The notes: generated by a model from the sequence alone, not told the origin. A stretch of DNA of 64,000 nucleotides from Desulfoluna sp942491485 (GCA_942491485.1 CALOAX010000004.1:620001-684000); one strand, 5' to 3'. Positions 44,475-53,645 are shown, counted from the first letter of the stretch. Program-made: numbers and translations.

Positions 44475-44682
44475 TTGCCTCCGGCGGCCAAGGGCTGAGC
44501 CCTTGGAACCCAGGTTCGCAAATGCTCCGAATCCTCGTTCCTCGGGTACGTCACATTTGCTGAGGGCAGAGCCCGTTGTTAAAGCTCCATCACTGGACGT
44601 CTTAAATACAATCTGTGTGTCAAACCCACGTTTTCAAAACAGGCAAACGCTTGGCCCCCGGCAGGGCCACCGGAGGCCCTTT
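44475..44682. repeat. GC-rich dispersed elements
   Basis: GCCTCCGGCGGCCAAGGGCTGAGCCCTTGG..CCTCGTTCCTCGGGT (44477-44590) and CCCCGGCAGGGCCACCGGAGGC (44658-44680). No gene between 44447 and 44692. Confidence 0.75.
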
Positions 44683-44692
44683 TAAGGTCGGC

Positions 44693-46087
44693 TCAGCTGG
44701 GGCCGGCCTTTTCGATGATTTGGAAAATCCCCTCGATGGTTTTGGCCCCCCAGGTGCCTTTCCCGCTGAAGGTGGGTTTTGACTCGTCGTTGAGTCGGCG
44801 CGCTACCTGGGCTGCCGACAACCCTTTCTGGCGTTTCATGCCAATGATTTCCTTTAAAATAAAATCTTTGTAGGCCCCGGGCTCGGTGGGGTACGGCTGT
44901 GCTGCCTCTTGTTTCGGTAGGGGGGCGGGTTGTGCCGGTGCGGGCTTTTTTTCTGGAGGAGCCGGAGGCGTGTCCACAAGGTCCCAGAGGTTGTCCGGTT
45001 CGGATACGGGCTCGGAGGGCTTCGGAGGGGCGGCAGGTTCGTCCGCAAGGGTCCACAGGTCGTCCAGGCCTGTGTCGTCTACGGGCTTGGTGTCATCTTT
45101 CCGGGCTGAGTCATCCACGAGGTCCCAGAGGTTGTCCTGCGCCTCACCAAGGGCTTTTTCGGGTTCTCCACCCACCAGGTCCCACAGATTATCCATATCC
45201 GCCGTATTCCGGGGTGCCTCTTCTCCGACGAGGCTCCAGAGGTCATCCATGGACTCGTCGGATGCTGTCTCACCTATGAGAGCGCTGAGATCATCCATGC
45301 CTTCCGGCACATGTCCACCCACCAGAGCGTTGAGGTCGTCCAGATCCTCCGGCGGTGTCTCACTCACCAGGGCGCTGAGGTCGTCCAGGTCTTCCGGTGT
45401 CTCATCTCCCACCAGGGCGCTGAGGTCATCCATCTCTTCCGGTACCGGTTCTGTCGCCTGGGCGCTGAGATCGTCCGCAGGTTCTTCGGGGGCGGGAGTT
45501 TCCACGGCCTTTGGAGGGGCCTCAGCTTTTTTTGCTGGTGTCTCCGGGGCTTGCGGGGCCGGCTCCGGCGGTGGGGTGGCGGGCGGTGCTACGGCGGCAG
45601 CTGCTGCAAGGGGAACCCCTGTAGTCTGCAGGGTGGTGAGGATGGCCGAAAGGGTCTGGGATTTTTCCTCCTCAATGGCAAGGCGTCTTTCCAGTGCCGT
45701 AGCTTTGCGCTCTTCGGCTTCGGCAAGTCGGCGCTGCTGGATGACGAGCCGTGCCAGAAGGGCAGGCGTGGGGCTGTCATCATCGAGGAGGGAGAGGATG
45801 TCTTCGTCATCGTCTTTTCGAAAGGCATTCCGGGAGAAGAGAGGGCCTTGTCCCGTAGCCCTGTTTCTCAGGGCCTGGCGGATTTCCTCGCGGGTGAGTC
45901 CCGATTCTGTGCATTCTGAAATGTAGGTAAAAAGGTGGATGTCTTCACGGGAGAGGGTCTGATCTCCGTCATTCCCGGGGCTTGTGAGGAACTCACTGTA
46001 GATGTGTTGCCACAGGAGAAGGGTGGAGACTCCTGTTCTGAGCTCCTTTGCCGCCTCTTCAACACTGTATCGCTTCTCGTCGGCCAT
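44693..46087 (-). CDS. Acidic-repeat protein with two helix-turn-helix-like ends
   Basis: About 464 residues from ATG 46087 (GGAGAGGGC upstream). The N-terminus (RYSVEEAAKELRTGVSTLLLWQHIY...) is a MerR-like winged helix, followed by a coiled coil (~residues 110-150). Residues ~165-400 are low complexity, rich in Ala, Pro, Glu and Asp. They carry about ten spaced copies of a short acidic-hydrophobic motif of the form DDL[SW]xLV, for example MDDLSALV, DNLWDLV. The last ~50 residues (LSAAQVARRLNDESKPTFSGKGTWGAKTIEGIFQII) resemble the recombinase-type HTH of serine recombinases. No catalytic domain. Not a family I recognise; possibly a nucleoid or regulatory scaffold with multivalent partner docking. 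Confidence 0.65.
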   Translation of the reverse strand: MADEKRYSVEEAAKELRTGVSTLLLWQHIYSEFLTSPGNDGDQTLSREDIHLFTYISECTESGLTREEIRQALRNRATGQGPLFSRNAFRKDDDEDILSLLDDDSPTPALLARLVIQQRRLAEAEERKATALERRLAIEEEKSQTLSAILTTLQTTGVPLAAAAAVAPPATPPPEPAPQAPETPAKKAEAPPKAVETPAPEEPADDLSAQATEPVPEEMDDLSALVGDETPEDLDDLSALVSETPPEDLDDLNALVGGHVPEGMDDLSALIGETASDESMDDLWSLVGEEAPRNTADMDNLWDLVGGEPEKALGEAQDNLWDLVDDSARKDDTKPVDDTGLDDLWTLADEPAAPPKPSEPVSEPDNLWDLVDTPPAPPEKKPAPAQPAPLPKQEAAQPYPTEPGAYKDFILKEIIGMKRQKGLSAAQVARRLNDESKPTFSGKGTWGAKTIEGIFQIIEKAGPS

Positions 46088-46194
46088 GCCCTCTCCGTGC
46101 AGTTGGCAACTGATGGATCTGCTTGTGCAAGGGGGTGAGCAAATCACCCGCTTGTGATGTATCGTCACATTTTACTGTATTTTCACCGACGGTG

Positions 46195-46593
46195 TCAATC
46201 AGACGCCTGTTTCTCCCCCCAATGAGTAATCACAAGGTTGAACCCGAAGGCGAGGTCAAGGGCGTCGGCCTCTTCCAGGGAGAACCAGGCAATTTTTTGT
46301 CCTTCAGTGAGGCAAATGGTGTCTGGATTGAAATCGGCCCGGGCGGTGTAGACATACTCCAGGCGATCGGGAAAATCATAGACACCGAAGGGACGGATGG
46401 TCTCGGGGCAGAATCCCAGTTCTTCATGGAGCTCACGCCGGATACAGTCGTCCGGTGCCTCGTTGGGCTCCACATGGCCACCTGGCAGGTCCCACATGTT
46501 CGGGCAGGGGATGTGGGGAAGGTCGTCCCTGAGCATGAGCAGCACCTTGTTCCGATTGTTGACGAGCAGGATGCTGGTTCCCTCTGGTTTCAT
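46195..46593 (-). CDS. NUDIX hydrolase
   Basis: 132 residues from the ATG at 46593 (GGAAAA upstream). The Nudix box G-x5-E-x7-REL-x-EE-x-G is complete in GGHVEPNEAPDDCIRRELHEELGF, giving the metal-binding glutamates. The preceding NMWDLPGG and following VYDFPDRLEYVYTARADF are typical of nucleotide or sugar-nucleotide pyrophosphohydrolases. The exact substrate cannot be assigned. It lies 107 bases from the acidic-repeat gene on the same strand, so the two might be co-transcribed. Confidence 0.9.
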   Translation of the reverse strand: MKPEGTSILLVNNRNKVLLMLRDDLPHIPCPNMWDLPGGHVEPNEAPDDCIRRELHEELGFCPETIRPFGVYDFPDRLEYVYTARADFNPDTICLTEGQKIAWFSLEEADALDLAFGFNLVITHWGEKQASD

Positions 46594-46637
46594 TTGGTTT
46601 TCCAATGATAAATTAGATGAAAACAATTGTTTAATAA

Positions 46638-46667
46638 TTGACAAAATTTTTTATTACACGATATATT
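46638..46667 (+). promoter_or_regulatory. Sigma70-like promoter before the pilus-ATPase cluster
   Basis: TTGACA, 18 bases, TATATT in an AT-rich block ~200 bases before the DUF6812-like gene. Confidence 0.5.
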
Positions 46668-46868
46668 TATAAGGTTTATCGGGATATTACAAGATGGAAA
46701 AAATGGGTAAATGTCTGCGCCGTTTGTGACGATAAAGGTAATTGAGGTCATGGGCCAATTAAATCAGAGACCTCTGCCGTGGAAACACCGGTGGGTTTCT
46801 GGCCGTGGCACCCCGGCATGGATCATTTGGAATTCGGCAGGTTAAGGCTTTGGTAAGAAGGAGCGAGC

Positions 46869-47330
46869 ATGGGTATCTATCCCAAAAAAGATTGTGAAAT
46901 CAGGTTGTGTCTTTCCAACAACAGTCAGCTGGATGGTCTTGTGAATATCGTGGGACGGGACATCCGAACTTTTCTTCTGGACAATGAGTCCGATATCGTC
47001 ATGTACGAGGCTGTCAACGGCGAAGATGACCGGCGGCGGCCCATGATAGTTCCCAAGAAACATATTCTCTGGGTGGAAGTAAAGGATCTGGATCTGAATG
47101 ATCGGAAGGTGGTCATCAATCGCAACATGAAGATGAAGATGACCAATGGCCAGGTGGTGAGTGGAGAGATTGACATCACCGGTTACGATCGCGTGTCTGA
47201 TTATTTCCTCAAAAACACCGACATGTTCAGCGAGGTTTCCAGCGCCATGGTGGACGGTGAGGCGATCAATTCCATTATGTTTGTTTCAACAACCCAGTAC
47301 CTCTGGGTCATTCCCGACGAAGAAGTATGA
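46869..47330 (+). CDS. DUF6812-like protein with internal duplication
   Basis: 153 residues, AAGGAGCG before the ATG. Two similar halves are seen: IRLCLSNNSQLDGLVNIVGRDIRTFLLDNESDIVMYEAV...KKHILWVEV and MKMTNGQVVSGEIDITGYDRVSDYFLKNTDMFSEVSSAMV...TQYLWVIPD. This is the layout of small beta-rich domains often found near type IV pilus or PilZ-type genes. It precedes two PilT-like ATPases in the same direction, so a role in surface motility or its control is a reasonable inference. No membrane segment. Confidence 0.7.
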   Translation: MGIYPKKDCEIRLCLSNNSQLDGLVNIVGRDIRTFLLDNESDIVMYEAVNGEDDRRRPMIVPKKHILWVEVKDLDLNDRKVVINRNMKMKMTNGQVVSGEIDITGYDRVSDYFLKNTDMFSEVSSAMVDGEAINSIMFVSTTQYLWVIPDEEV

Positions 47331-47484
47331 TGCATTCGTAAAAAATCGACACGATGTGCTTCACATCACGTTCATGGCTTTGGTGTCGGGGGGACCCCCC
47401 TTACCTTAGGGTGTCGATATCGGCTGATTTACTTTTTACGAGGGCATCAATCAAGAACGGGCAAAGGGGCCCTGGAGGCCGAAC

Positions 47485-48552
47485 ATGGCAGATTTGGATA
47501 AGGTTTTTCAGGCCGGTGTCAACTTACGGGCATCGGATGTGCATGTGGTTCCGGGCGAACCGATCATCATGCGTCGAAATGGGGCGTTGGTAAAAACGAA
47601 AACCCCGAAATTGACGATGGATCAGACAAAGCGTCTGATCATGGAGCTGCTCTCCGATGAGGAGAAAGGGCTTCTGGAAAAAAACAACCAGCTTGATTTT
47701 TCCTACGAAATTAAAGGCCTGGGCCGCTTTCGCGGCAGTGCCATGACGCACAACCGTGGGATCAGTGCAGCGTTTCGTGTCATCCCTCCCGCCATTCCCA
47801 CCCTCTCGTCCACTGGGCTTCCGGAGGTGGTGGAGAAGGTGCTTGACCAACACCAGGGGCTGATTCTGGTTACCGGGGCCACAGGAATGGGGAAGACCAC
47901 CACTCTGGCCGCCATGGTTGATTTTCTCAACGAACGAAGGGCTCACCATATCCTCACCGTTGAAGACCCCATCGAATTTGTTCACCCCAAGAAAAAGGGC
48001 GTGGTGAATCAGAGGCAGATCGGGCGGGACACCCGCTCGTATCTCAATGCGCTTAAAGGGGCGTTGAGGGAAGACCCGGACGTCATCGTGATCGGTGAGC
48101 TTCGAGACCTTGAAACCATCTCCCTTGCCATCAGTGCAGCCGAGACGGGGCACCTCGTCATCGGTACCCTCTCCACCACCAACGCTCCAAAAACAGTGGA
48201 TCGTATCATCGACTCCTACCCCCCCGGCGAACAGTCCCAGATTCGGGCCACCCTGTCGGAAACCCTCAAGGCCGTCATTACCCAGAAGCTGATTCCGTCG
48301 GATCAGGAAGAGCGCATGCTCATGGCCGCAGAGATTCTTATCGTGAACCTGCCGGTGGCGGGGTTGATTCGAGACTCCAAGGTGTTTCAGATTCCCAACC
48401 TCATGCAGACGGGCAAAAACATCGGCATGAGGTTGATGGACGAGTCGGTGATGGCCCACTTCAATGACGGGGCGATCAGCGCTGAAAAGGCCCTGATCCA
48501 CGTGGAGTCGGAGACCACTCAGCGTCAGCTCAAGGCCAAGCAGGCTGGGTGA
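47485..48552 (+). CDS. PilT-like ATPase with altered His box
   Basis: A 355-residue hexameric-ATPase-type protein of the PilT/PilU family: N-terminal PAS-like domain (VNLRASDVHVVPGEPIIMRRNG), Walker A VTGATGMGKTTTLAAMVDFLN, Asp box TVEDPIEFVH, Walker B REDPDVIVIGELRDLETISLAISAAETGHLV, and C-terminal LIRDSKVFQIPNLMQTGKNIGM. The His box normally GTLHTxSA reads GTLSTTNA, so the conserved histidine is missing. This is reminiscent of accessory rather than main retraction ATPases. It pairs with the paralogue 158 bases downstream. Confidence 0.92.
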   Translation: MADLDKVFQAGVNLRASDVHVVPGEPIIMRRNGALVKTKTPKLTMDQTKRLIMELLSDEEKGLLEKNNQLDFSYEIKGLGRFRGSAMTHNRGISAAFRVIPPAIPTLSSTGLPEVVEKVLDQHQGLILVTGATGMGKTTTLAAMVDFLNERRAHHILTVEDPIEFVHPKKKGVVNQRQIGRDTRSYLNALKGALREDPDVIVIGELRDLETISLAISAAETGHLVIGTLSTTNAPKTVDRIIDSYPPGEQSQIRATLSETLKAVITQKLIPSDQEERMLMAAEILIVNLPVAGLIRDSKVFQIPNLMQTGKNIGMRLMDESVMAHFNDGAISAEKALIHVESETTQRQLKAKQAG

Positions 48553-48710
48553 TATGACGGTGGTAGAGTAGAGAAAATCACCGTGGAAAAGCAGACGGCA
48601 GCACTGCCGTGGTGCCTGCGTATGGCAAGCCCGCAAGGTGTGTGCTCAGACCTAATTCAACAGGATGATTCACAGGAAAACGGACGGCGAAGTCCGGCCA
48701 GGGGGATGTT

Positions 48711-49769
48711 GTGGCAGTTATTGATACCTACTTCAGGGAACTGATGGAAAAGGGCGCAAGCGATCTTCACATGGTCGTTGGTTGCCCGCCCCTGCTTCGT
48801 TTAAAGGGGGAACTGGTGGAAACCGGGCACCCTGTGCTGGACGAGGACCGCATGAAAGAGGTGCTCTGGGAGATTCTCCCCGAAGAAAAACAGGCTGAGT
48901 TTCAAGAGAACCTTGACCTTGATATGGCCTATGAGCTGGAAGGGGTGGGGCGATTCCGTTGTAACTTTTTTTTCCACCACAACGGCCCCGGTGCGGTGTT
49001 CCGCATGATTCCCACGGAGATTCTGACCCTTGAGCAACTGGGGCTGCCTGGGGTGCTGAAGACCATCGCTGATTTTCCCAAGGGGCTGGTTCTGGTGACC
49101 GGGCCCACGGGCAGCGGCAAGTCCACCACCCTTGCAGCCATGATCGATTACATCAACAAGAGCCGGGAAGCTCACATCATCACCATCGAAGACCCCCTGG
49201 AGTTCGTGCACCAGAACCGTCGGTGTATTTTTACCCAGCGGGAGATCGGAACCCACGCGGCGAGCTTTGCCGACGCCCTGAAGGTGGCGGGCCGAGAAGA
49301 CCCCGATATTATTCTTGTGGGGGAGATGCGGGACAAGGAGACCATTGGTCTGGCCCTTACCTGCGCAGAGCTGGGGATTTTGGTGTTTGGCACCCTCCAC
49401 ACCAACAGCGCCTCCAAGACCGTGGACAGGGTGATCAACGCCTTCCCTTCAGATCAGCAGGAGCAGGTCCGGACGATGTTTTCCGAATCCCTCCGGGCGG
49501 TTGTCGCCCAACAGCTTCTCAAGACAGCCGACGGCACCGGCCGCTGCGCAGCCAATGAGGTGCTTCTTGGCTCCACGGCCCTTGCCAGCATCATCCGAAG
49601 CGGCAAGATTGCCCAGATCAATTCCATGATCCAGACGGGCACCTCCCAGGGCATGCAGAGCATGGATCAGCACCTTATGCAGCTGGTGAAGGACAAGAGG
49701 ATCACCGGCTCCGCCGCCTATGAAAAGGCCATGGATAAATCCCTGTTCGAAGGCATAAAAAACGCGTGA
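48711..49769 (+). CDS. pilT: PilT-like twitching motility ATPase
   Basis: 352 residues starting at a GTG at 48711 (AGGGGGA upstream). It has the full retraction-ATPase set: SDLHMVVGCPPLLRLKGEL, Walker A VTGPTGSGKSTTLAAMIDYINK, Asp box TIEDPLEFVH, Walker B REDPDIILVGEMRDKETIGLALTCAELGILVFGTLHTNSASKTVDRVI with an intact His box, and C-terminal SIIRSGKIAQINSMIQTGTSQGMQSMDQHL. It powers disassembly of type IV pili from the cytoplasmic face. With the preceding paralogue and DUF6812-like gene it forms a motility cluster. No pilin genes are in the window. Confidence 0.93.
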   Translation: MAVIDTYFRELMEKGASDLHMVVGCPPLLRLKGELVETGHPVLDEDRMKEVLWEILPEEKQAEFQENLDLDMAYELEGVGRFRCNFFFHHNGPGAVFRMIPTEILTLEQLGLPGVLKTIADFPKGLVLVTGPTGSGKSTTLAAMIDYINKSREAHIITIEDPLEFVHQNRRCIFTQREIGTHAASFADALKVAGREDPDIILVGEMRDKETIGLALTCAELGILVFGTLHTNSASKTVDRVINAFPSDQQEQVRTMFSESLRAVVAQQLLKTADGTGRCAANEVLLGSTALASIIRSGKIAQINSMIQTGTSQGMQSMDQHLMQLVKDKRITGSAAYEKAMDKSLFEGIKNA

Positions 49770-49880
49770 TATGCCTCCGGCGGGCAGGGGCTGAGCCCCT
49801 GCACCCCAGGTTCGCAAATGCTCCGAACCCTCGTGCCTCGGGTACGTCACATTTGCTGATGGGCTGCGCCCGTGAACAGC
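49770..49880 (+). repeat. GC-rich dispersed element
   Basis: GCCTCCGGCGGGCAGGGGCTGAGCCCCTG, TTCGCAAATGCTC, CCTCGTGCCTCGGGT, GGGCTGCGCCCG directly after the pilT stop. Confidence 0.8.
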
Positions 49881-50071
49881 GGAAGAGGTGGTTTACATTC
49901 TAATATTCAGCCTGAAGAGCGCCTCATGCTCATGATTGCATTATGAAGATGACTGAAATCTGACTGGTTTTCCGGATGGCGCGGATGTTAAAGCCGATTC
50001 CGTTTGAGTTATGCTGCCGTATCAACTCCTTTGGACGCTTGTGACAACGCTTGCGCAACCACCTGTCCTGG

Positions 50072-50182
50072 AGTCGGGCGAAGCCCGAGCCGAAGGCCGA
50101 TGTGATTTGGCTCGAGGAACGAGAGACAAAACGCATCGGCAATATGCTTTCGAGGTGGCTCACCTCGCCGCCGGAGGCATGG
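50072..50182 (-). repeat. GC-rich dispersed element
   Basis: GTCGGGCGAAGCCCGAGCC, CTCGAGGAACGAGAG, CTTTCGAGGTGG..CACCTCGCCGCCGGAGGC. It faces the previous copy across ~190 bases without a gene. Confidence 0.8.
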
Positions 50183-50184
50183 CT

Positions 50185-50712
50185 TTAAGGCGTGGTCAGG
50201 GTGGCGAGGTCCAGCTGATCCACCACCCTGCCGCTGGCAAGTTCCACCAGCTCGAGGCGGTTGCCCTTAAGACGGGCAAACCCCTGATGCCCGCCGCGGG
50301 GCAGCACCGGAGAGCCGGGGTTTAGGAACACCTTCCCCATGAGGGTGTCGAGTCGTGAGACATGGGTGTGCCCCTGGGCTACGATATCAAAATCGGTGAG
50401 GTCCGGCAGGGGGCGGTGGCCATGGGCCAGCAGAAGGGTTTTTTCCTCCCAGTCGAAGGAGAGGATCGGGGCATCGGAAAAGAAGTCGGGGTGGTCGCAG
50501 TTTCCACAGACGTACCATGTGGGGTTGGCCAGGGCCTGGAACTCCTCCCGAATGGTGATGGGATCAAAGTCGGGTCCGCTTTTGCCGTAGACGGTATCGA
50601 AAAGGTCTCCGGCCACAGCAAGGCCGTCACCGGGGTTCAGCTGGGCTTTGATGAGGCGCCACGTGGGGAGGTGGCCGTGGATGTCTGCTGTAAGAATCAG
50701 TTGGTTGGTCAT
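50185..50712 (-). CDS. YfcE-type phosphodiesterase
   Basis: A 175-residue metallophosphoesterase. Ligand motifs: LTADIHGH (D-x-H), VAGDLFD (GD), CGNCDHP (GNxD-like), LAHGHRP, and AQGHTHVSRLD (GHTH). It resembles E. coli YfcE and related phosphodiesterases. It follows rsmE on the same strand with an 18-base gap, so they are probably one operon. A second member of the family is encoded at 21851-22396, with low similarity between them. Confidence 0.92.
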   Translation of the reverse strand: MTNQLILTADIHGHLPTWRLIKAQLNPGDGLAVAGDLFDTVYGKSGPDFDPITIREEFQALANPTWYVCGNCDHPDFFSDAPILSFDWEEKTLLLAHGHRPLPDLTDFDIVAQGHTHVSRLDTLMGKVFLNPGSPVLPRGGHQGFARLKGNRLELVELASGRVVDQLDLATLTTP

Positions 50713-50730
50713 GCTTTCACTCGAATGTGT

Positions 50731-51447
50731 TTACAGAGGGTACAGGCGTGAGAGAAGGGCCGGTATGGCCGACTCCACCCTCAGGATGCGCTCTCCCATG
50801 GAGACCGCGTCAAATCCCACTTCCTTCAGTTTGTCAATTTCATAGGGGATAAATCCCCCTTCCGGGCCTACGGCAAGCGTCGTCGGGCCACCCACACCCA
50901 TGGGGCAGACCGTCGCGTCGTAGGGGTGTGCCACCAGTTTTTCCGTTCCCCGTGCCATGGCCGGCAGCTCATCCTCCACAAAGGGTTTGAATCGTTTCTT
51001 GAGCAGGATCTCAGGTAGTTGGGTGTCTTTGGCCTGTTCGAGTCCCAATACGCTCTGGGCGAGAAGATTCTCTTCCGAGACCCGCGGGCTTTGCCAGAAA
51101 CTCTTCTCCACCCGGACGGCGTTGATAAGGACCAGTCGCTTCACCCCCATGCTTGTGGCGGCAATGATCACGCGGTTGAGGACTTTGGGCCGAGGCAGGG
51201 CGAGGAGCAGGGTGAGGGGAAGGGGCGCCGGGGGAGGTTCGGTCAGGCTCACGGTCATCTCCACGGCGTTATTATCCATGGAGAGAATTTCGCCGGTCCC
51301 TATGGCACCGTTGGCATGTCCCACTGTGAGGGTTTTCCCCACAGCAGCCCGGTGGACCTCCTTGAGGTGGCGGAGGCGTCGACCTGTCAACCGGACCATT
51401 CCGGGTTCAGTGGTAAAATCATCGTCAAAAAGAAGAATCAGGTTCAT
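50731..51447 (-). CDS. rsmE: 16S rRNA m3U1498 methyltransferase
   Basis: About 238 residues from the ATG at 51447 (MNLILLFDDDF); an ATG three codons upstream is possible. It is a SPOUT-family methyltransferase with the N-terminal PUA-like domain (RLTGRRLRHLKEVHRAAVGKTLTVGHANGAIGTGEI). The C-terminal knot has LPRPKVLNRVIIAATSMGVKRLVLI, LAVGPEGGFIPYEID and ERILRVESAIPALLSRL. It methylates U1498 of 16S rRNA in the 30S decoding region. Operon with the downstream phosphodiesterase. Confidence 0.95.
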   Translation of the reverse strand: MNLILLFDDDFTTEPGMVRLTGRRLRHLKEVHRAAVGKTLTVGHANGAIGTGEILSMDNNAVEMTVSLTEPPPAPLPLTLLLALPRPKVLNRVIIAATSMGVKRLVLINAVRVEKSFWQSPRVSEENLLAQSVLGLEQAKDTQLPEILLKKRFKPFVEDELPAMARGTEKLVAHPYDATVCPMGVGGPTTLAVGPEGGFIPYEIDKLKEVGFDAVSMGERILRVESAIPALLSRLYPL

Positions 51448-51887
51448 CCATTTCATTCCATAAGGGGTGAGGCATTATAAAGGTCTCCCCTTGTATCACC
51501 GATGACAACGGATTGTCGAGCAAGCAGGTCCTTTTTGTGGTGACGGACTGAGTGGCGTGTAATTTCAAATTGTTGCGCATTTGTGGCCACGGTCTTTTGT
51601 CTGGGGTTCCACTGGGGTGAACCGGGACATGGGTGCCGGATGTCGCTGAAAGGCTGTCCCGGATCCATGGAATCAACCTTGACAGCCATCGGTTGCATGT
51701 TAGGTTAAACTGTTGTGCACTGTGCGTGTTGTCTAAGGATGTTCCGTCTTCTTTGGTTGACGACGTACTGTTTCATGGTTTTGCTAAAAATAGAGAGCCT
51801 CAAGCCGCCACAGAAAACCTTCGTGCGGTATTTGAGCGGCAATACCAGGATTTGATACCATTAACACTATTTAGGATAGAGACAATT

Positions 51888-52640
51888 ATGGGTTGGCTTG
51901 GAAAAGTGGTGGGCGGTGCCATAGGGTTTGCCCTGGGAGGGCCGGTTGGCGGTGTCGCAGGGGCTGTTTTCGGACACGCCTTTGATAAAGATGGAAGTGA
52001 TTTGAACCGTGACGAGAGGCGGAGCCTCACAGGCAACGAAGCGGCTCAAATGACCTTTTTTGTGGCCGCATTCTCCATGCTGGCCAAGCTTTCCAAGGCA
52101 GACGGCCAGGTTTGCCAGGATGAGATTGAGTCCATCGACCAGTTTATGACCCAGGATCTGCACCTGAACCGGGAAAGCCGGAACATTGCCATCGATATTT
52201 TTCGGGAAGCGGTCAATTCGCCGGAGCCCTTTGAAGGGTTCGCCCGGCAGTTTTACAGCACCTTCAAGACCCAGCCCCGGCTGCTTGAGGTGATGCTGGA
52301 TGTGATGCTCAGGGTCTCCACTGCAGACGGGCAGTTCAGCGCCCAGGAAGAGGAACTCATTTTATCGGCGGTTCACATCTTCAATTACCCCACCGAAGGG
52401 TACCTTAAACTTAAAGCCCGCTATGTGGATCAGAGCGATAAGTACCATGCGGTGCTGGGCTGTGACCGGAGTGACGCCGATGAATTTGTGAAGAAGCAGT
52501 ATCGTAAGCTGGTCAATGAGTACCATCCGGATAAAATTGCTTCCAAAGGCCTCCCCGAGGAGTTCACACACTTTGCGGAAGAGAAGTTTCGCGAGATCCA
52601 GGAAGCGTGGGAGCATGTTAAAAAGGAACGCGGTATTTAG
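51888..52640 (+). CDS. TerB/DjlA-like co-chaperone with C-terminal J domain
   Basis: 250 residues from the ATG at 51888; the longer upstream frame lacks support. The N-terminus is a glycine-zipper segment (GKVVGGAIGFALGGPVGGVAGAVFGHAFD) that can anchor in the membrane. A TerB-like helical domain follows with KLSKADGQVCQDEIESID and RVSTADGQFSAQEEELI metal-type motifs. The C-terminus is a J domain with the HPD tripeptide in VNEYHPDKIASKG. DjlA-type proteins recruit and stimulate DnaK at the membrane. The upstream 440 bases (51448-51887) hold no other gene that I can support. Confidence 0.92.
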   Translation: MGWLGKVVGGAIGFALGGPVGGVAGAVFGHAFDKDGSDLNRDERRSLTGNEAAQMTFFVAAFSMLAKLSKADGQVCQDEIESIDQFMTQDLHLNRESRNIAIDIFREAVNSPEPFEGFARQFYSTFKTQPRLLEVMLDVMLRVSTADGQFSAQEEELILSAVHIFNYPTEGYLKLKARYVDQSDKYHAVLGCDRSDADEFVKKQYRKLVNEYHPDKIASKGLPEEFTHFAEEKFREIQEAWEHVKKERGI

Positions 52641-52703
52641 GCACGGTTTCCCCTGCGTCATGTGGTCTTAATGACAGATCGTGAATGTCTGAAAGGTCAC
52701 CAT

Positions 52704-52885
52704 TTTGCTTCGCCTCCGGCGGCCCTGTCGGGGGCAAGCTTTTGAAACGTTGAATAAACAGATTTTGAAAATCCGTTATCGTGCGAGCTCTATTTTAAAG
52801 GCGGTTGTGATTTGACCCGAGGAACGAGGGGCAAAGCGCATCCGCAACCCGCTTTCAAGGTGGCACACCTTGCTGCCGGAGGCCA
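52704..52885. repeat. GC-rich dispersed elements
   Basis: GCCTCCGGCGGCCCTGTCGG..AACGTTGAATAAACAG (52711-52762) and CCGAGGAACGAGGGGCAAAGCGC..CTTTCAAGGTGG..ACCTTGCTGCCGGAGGC (52816-52883), between the J-domain gene and the TetR gene. Confidence 0.75.
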
Positions 52886-52928
52886 TGCTAAGCTGAATCG
52901 TTATGCCGAAAGAAAGGAATGGAAGGAC

Positions 52929-53507
52929 ATGGGCAAAGAGGAGAAACGACAACGGGTGTATGAGGCGGCTCTCCAGCTCTTTTCCCGGTACGGCTTCAAG
53001 AAGACCACGGTGGAGGATATTGCCGATGCCCTTGGCATGACCAAGGGCAACTTGTACCTCTACGCCAGAAACAAGCAGGACCTCTATGAATCGGCGGTTG
53101 CATGGGCGCTTCGCAGCTGGCAGCAGCGCTCCCGAGCTGCAGCCGACGAAGAGGAAAGTTGCGCCGCAAAGATCTACGCCTACTTCTTCACCGGGTATCA
53201 GTACCTGGAGTCGGACCCGGTGTTGCGCAATCTCATCATCAATGATCAGTCACTGTTTCCCCTGACAGAATCTGGGGATCGCTTCTATGAAATCAACAGG
53301 GAATCGCGACTGATTCTTCAGAAGTACCTCGTGGAGGGGATCAAGAATCAGGAGTTTCGATCCTTTGAGGTGGAGGGCGTTGCGGAGCTTCTCTACTCCT
53401 TTTATGTGATGCTGGTGATCAAGCGATATCTGGTTCCAGGGGAGGTCCCCTCGCAGCAGTCACTGGACACGGCCTTTGATTTGATTTTAAACGGTCTGAT
53501 CGCGTGA
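52929..53507 (+). CDS. TetR-family transcriptional regulator
   Basis: 192 residues from the ATG at 52929 (GGAAGGAC upstream); the longer frame from 52812 is translated repeat. The N-terminal DNA-binding domain is standard (RVYEAALQLFSRYGFKKTTVEDIADALGMTKGNLYLYARNKQDLYESAV). The rest is the helical ligand-binding and dimer domain. Neighbours are a C11 peptidase gene downstream on the same strand and a J-domain gene upstream; neither is an obvious target. Ligand and regulon unknown. Confidence 0.92.
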   Translation: MGKEEKRQRVYEAALQLFSRYGFKKTTVEDIADALGMTKGNLYLYARNKQDLYESAVAWALRSWQQRSRAAADEEESCAAKIYAYFFTGYQYLESDPVLRNLIINDQSLFPLTESGDRFYEINRESRLILQKYLVEGIKNQEFRSFEVEGVAELLYSFYVMLVIKRYLVPGEVPSQQSLDTAFDLILNGLIA

Positions 53508-53549
53508 TCATGGGAACAAATTAAATAACAAGTGTACCAAGCCAAAAAG

Positions 53550-53645
53550 CAAGCCTCCGGCGGCAAGGTGAGCCACCTTGAAAGCTGATTACCGCTACGC
53601 TTTGCTCCTCGTTCATCGGGACAAATCTCAACGGCCTTTTACGAA
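53550..53645 (+). repeat. GC-rich dispersed element
   Basis: GCCTCCGGCGGCAAGGTGAGCCACCTTGAAAGC..CCTCGTTCATCGGGACAAAT. Confidence 0.78.
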
